Origin: Nocardia grenadensis NBRC 108939
Lineage (GTDB): Bacteria > Actinomycetota > Actinomycetes > Mycobacteriales > Mycobacteriaceae
DNA length: 64,000 bases
NCBI RefSeq assembly: GCF_001613445.1
Contig: NZ_BDCJ01000006.1
Location: forward strand, 62,001 to 126,000
Direction: 5' to 3'
Positions within the stretch are counted from its first letter, which is position 1, and each line of letters begins with the position of its first letter. Under the pieces are notes generated by a model, which was not told the origin of the DNA, did no database searches, and was given only the letters and a program-made list of their open reading frames with translations. The position numbers were made by a program, and so were the translations under genes. Positions 63,775 through 64,000 of this stretch are shown here, piece after piece.

Positions 63775-64000
63775 ATGACGAACACCACGGAGATCCGCCC
63801 CTTCCGCATCGCGATCCCACGAGCCGATATCGATGATCTGGTCGAACGCCTGCACCGCGCCCGCTGGCCGCAGCAGCCGGCCGTGACGGACTGGAGCCGC
63901 GGCGTCCCCGTCGACTATCTGCGGGGTTTGGCCGAATACTGGTCCAACGGGTTCGACTGGCGGGCCCGGGAGGCGGAACTGAACGAGATTCCGCAGTTCG
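63775..64000 (+). CDS. Epoxide hydrolase, N-terminal part (runs past window)
   Basis: 75 codons visible: 'RPFRIAIPRADIDDLVERLH', 'RARWPQQPAVTDWSRGVPVD' and 'YLRGLAEYWSNGFDWRAREA', the N-terminal EHN domain of microsomal-type epoxide hydrolases. The catalytic alpha/beta core lies beyond the window. Likely regulated by the WYL protein. Confidence 0.87.
   Translation, partial: MTNTTEIRPFRIAIPRADIDDLVERLHRARWPQQPAVTDWSRGVPVDYLRGLAEYWSNGFDWRAREAELNEIPQF

Overview
The window is high-GC actinobacterial chromosome, most likely Nocardia or a close relative (Rhodococcus, mycolata). The reasons are a complete mce4 steroid-uptake operon, KstR/KstR2-type steroid catabolic genes, an antigen-85-like esterase, an EspR-like regulator, frequent GTG starts and pervasive 4-bp start/stop overlaps. 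Gene order follows two Mycobacterium tuberculosis blocks I know from memory: the sterol region around Rv3489-Rv3553 and the purine region Rv0772-Rv0788. No database search was possible; family names come from reading motifs.

Layout. 1-1413: end of an MFS transporter and a DUF427 protein. 1552-6864: a KstR2-type block for the last steroid rings (ipdC-ipdB-ipdA-echA20 on minus, two SDRs on plus) around one palindromic operator. 7178-10701: an accessory-looking set of a Gly/Ser/Ala-repeat exported protein, an ImmA/IrrE-like zinc peptidase, a multi-TM protein and, convergent, an EspR-like HTH regulator. 11136-19838: fadA5/cyp125 divergent pair, then SnoaL-like, F420-type oxidoreductase, ltp3, ltp4, DUF35 protein and a second F420-type oxidoreductase. 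20103-22934: DUF397 mini-gene, VapBC (FitAB-type) pair, SigG-type ECF sigma factor, VOC protein. 23078-30433: echA19/fadD19, Phd-Doc and a decayed VapBC, fadE27-fadE26, fdxD, hsd4A. 30731-41418: mce4 operon (yrbE4A to two Mce-associated proteins). 41451-47190: frameshifted HNH nuclease beside tRNA-Thr, an MbtH protein, hydrolase, otsA, two small exported proteins and a histidine-kinase remnant. 47191-62582: purine genes purD, purB, purS and purQ scattered among cell-envelope and housekeeping genes. 62742-64000: WYL regulator divergent from an epoxide hydrolase cut by the window end.

How it works together. Mce4/YrbE4 would import sterol; Cyp125 oxidises C26; FadD19 makes the CoA ester; FadE26/27, EchA19, Hsd4A and FadA5 perform beta-oxidation; Ltp3/Ltp4 with the DUF35 protein look like side-chain aldolases, in Rhodococcus linked to C24-branched sterols; the Ipd/EchA20 genes finish rings C and D. 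At least six KstR-like 14-mers (TnnAACnnGTTnnA) sit at the promoters of these genes, and several end 9-11 nt before a GTG start with no Shine-Dalgarno, suggesting leaderless transcripts controlled by an operator over the promoter. Toxin-antitoxin pairs, pseudogenes and a frameshifted nuclease interrupt the catabolic blocks and mark them as sites of insertion and decay.
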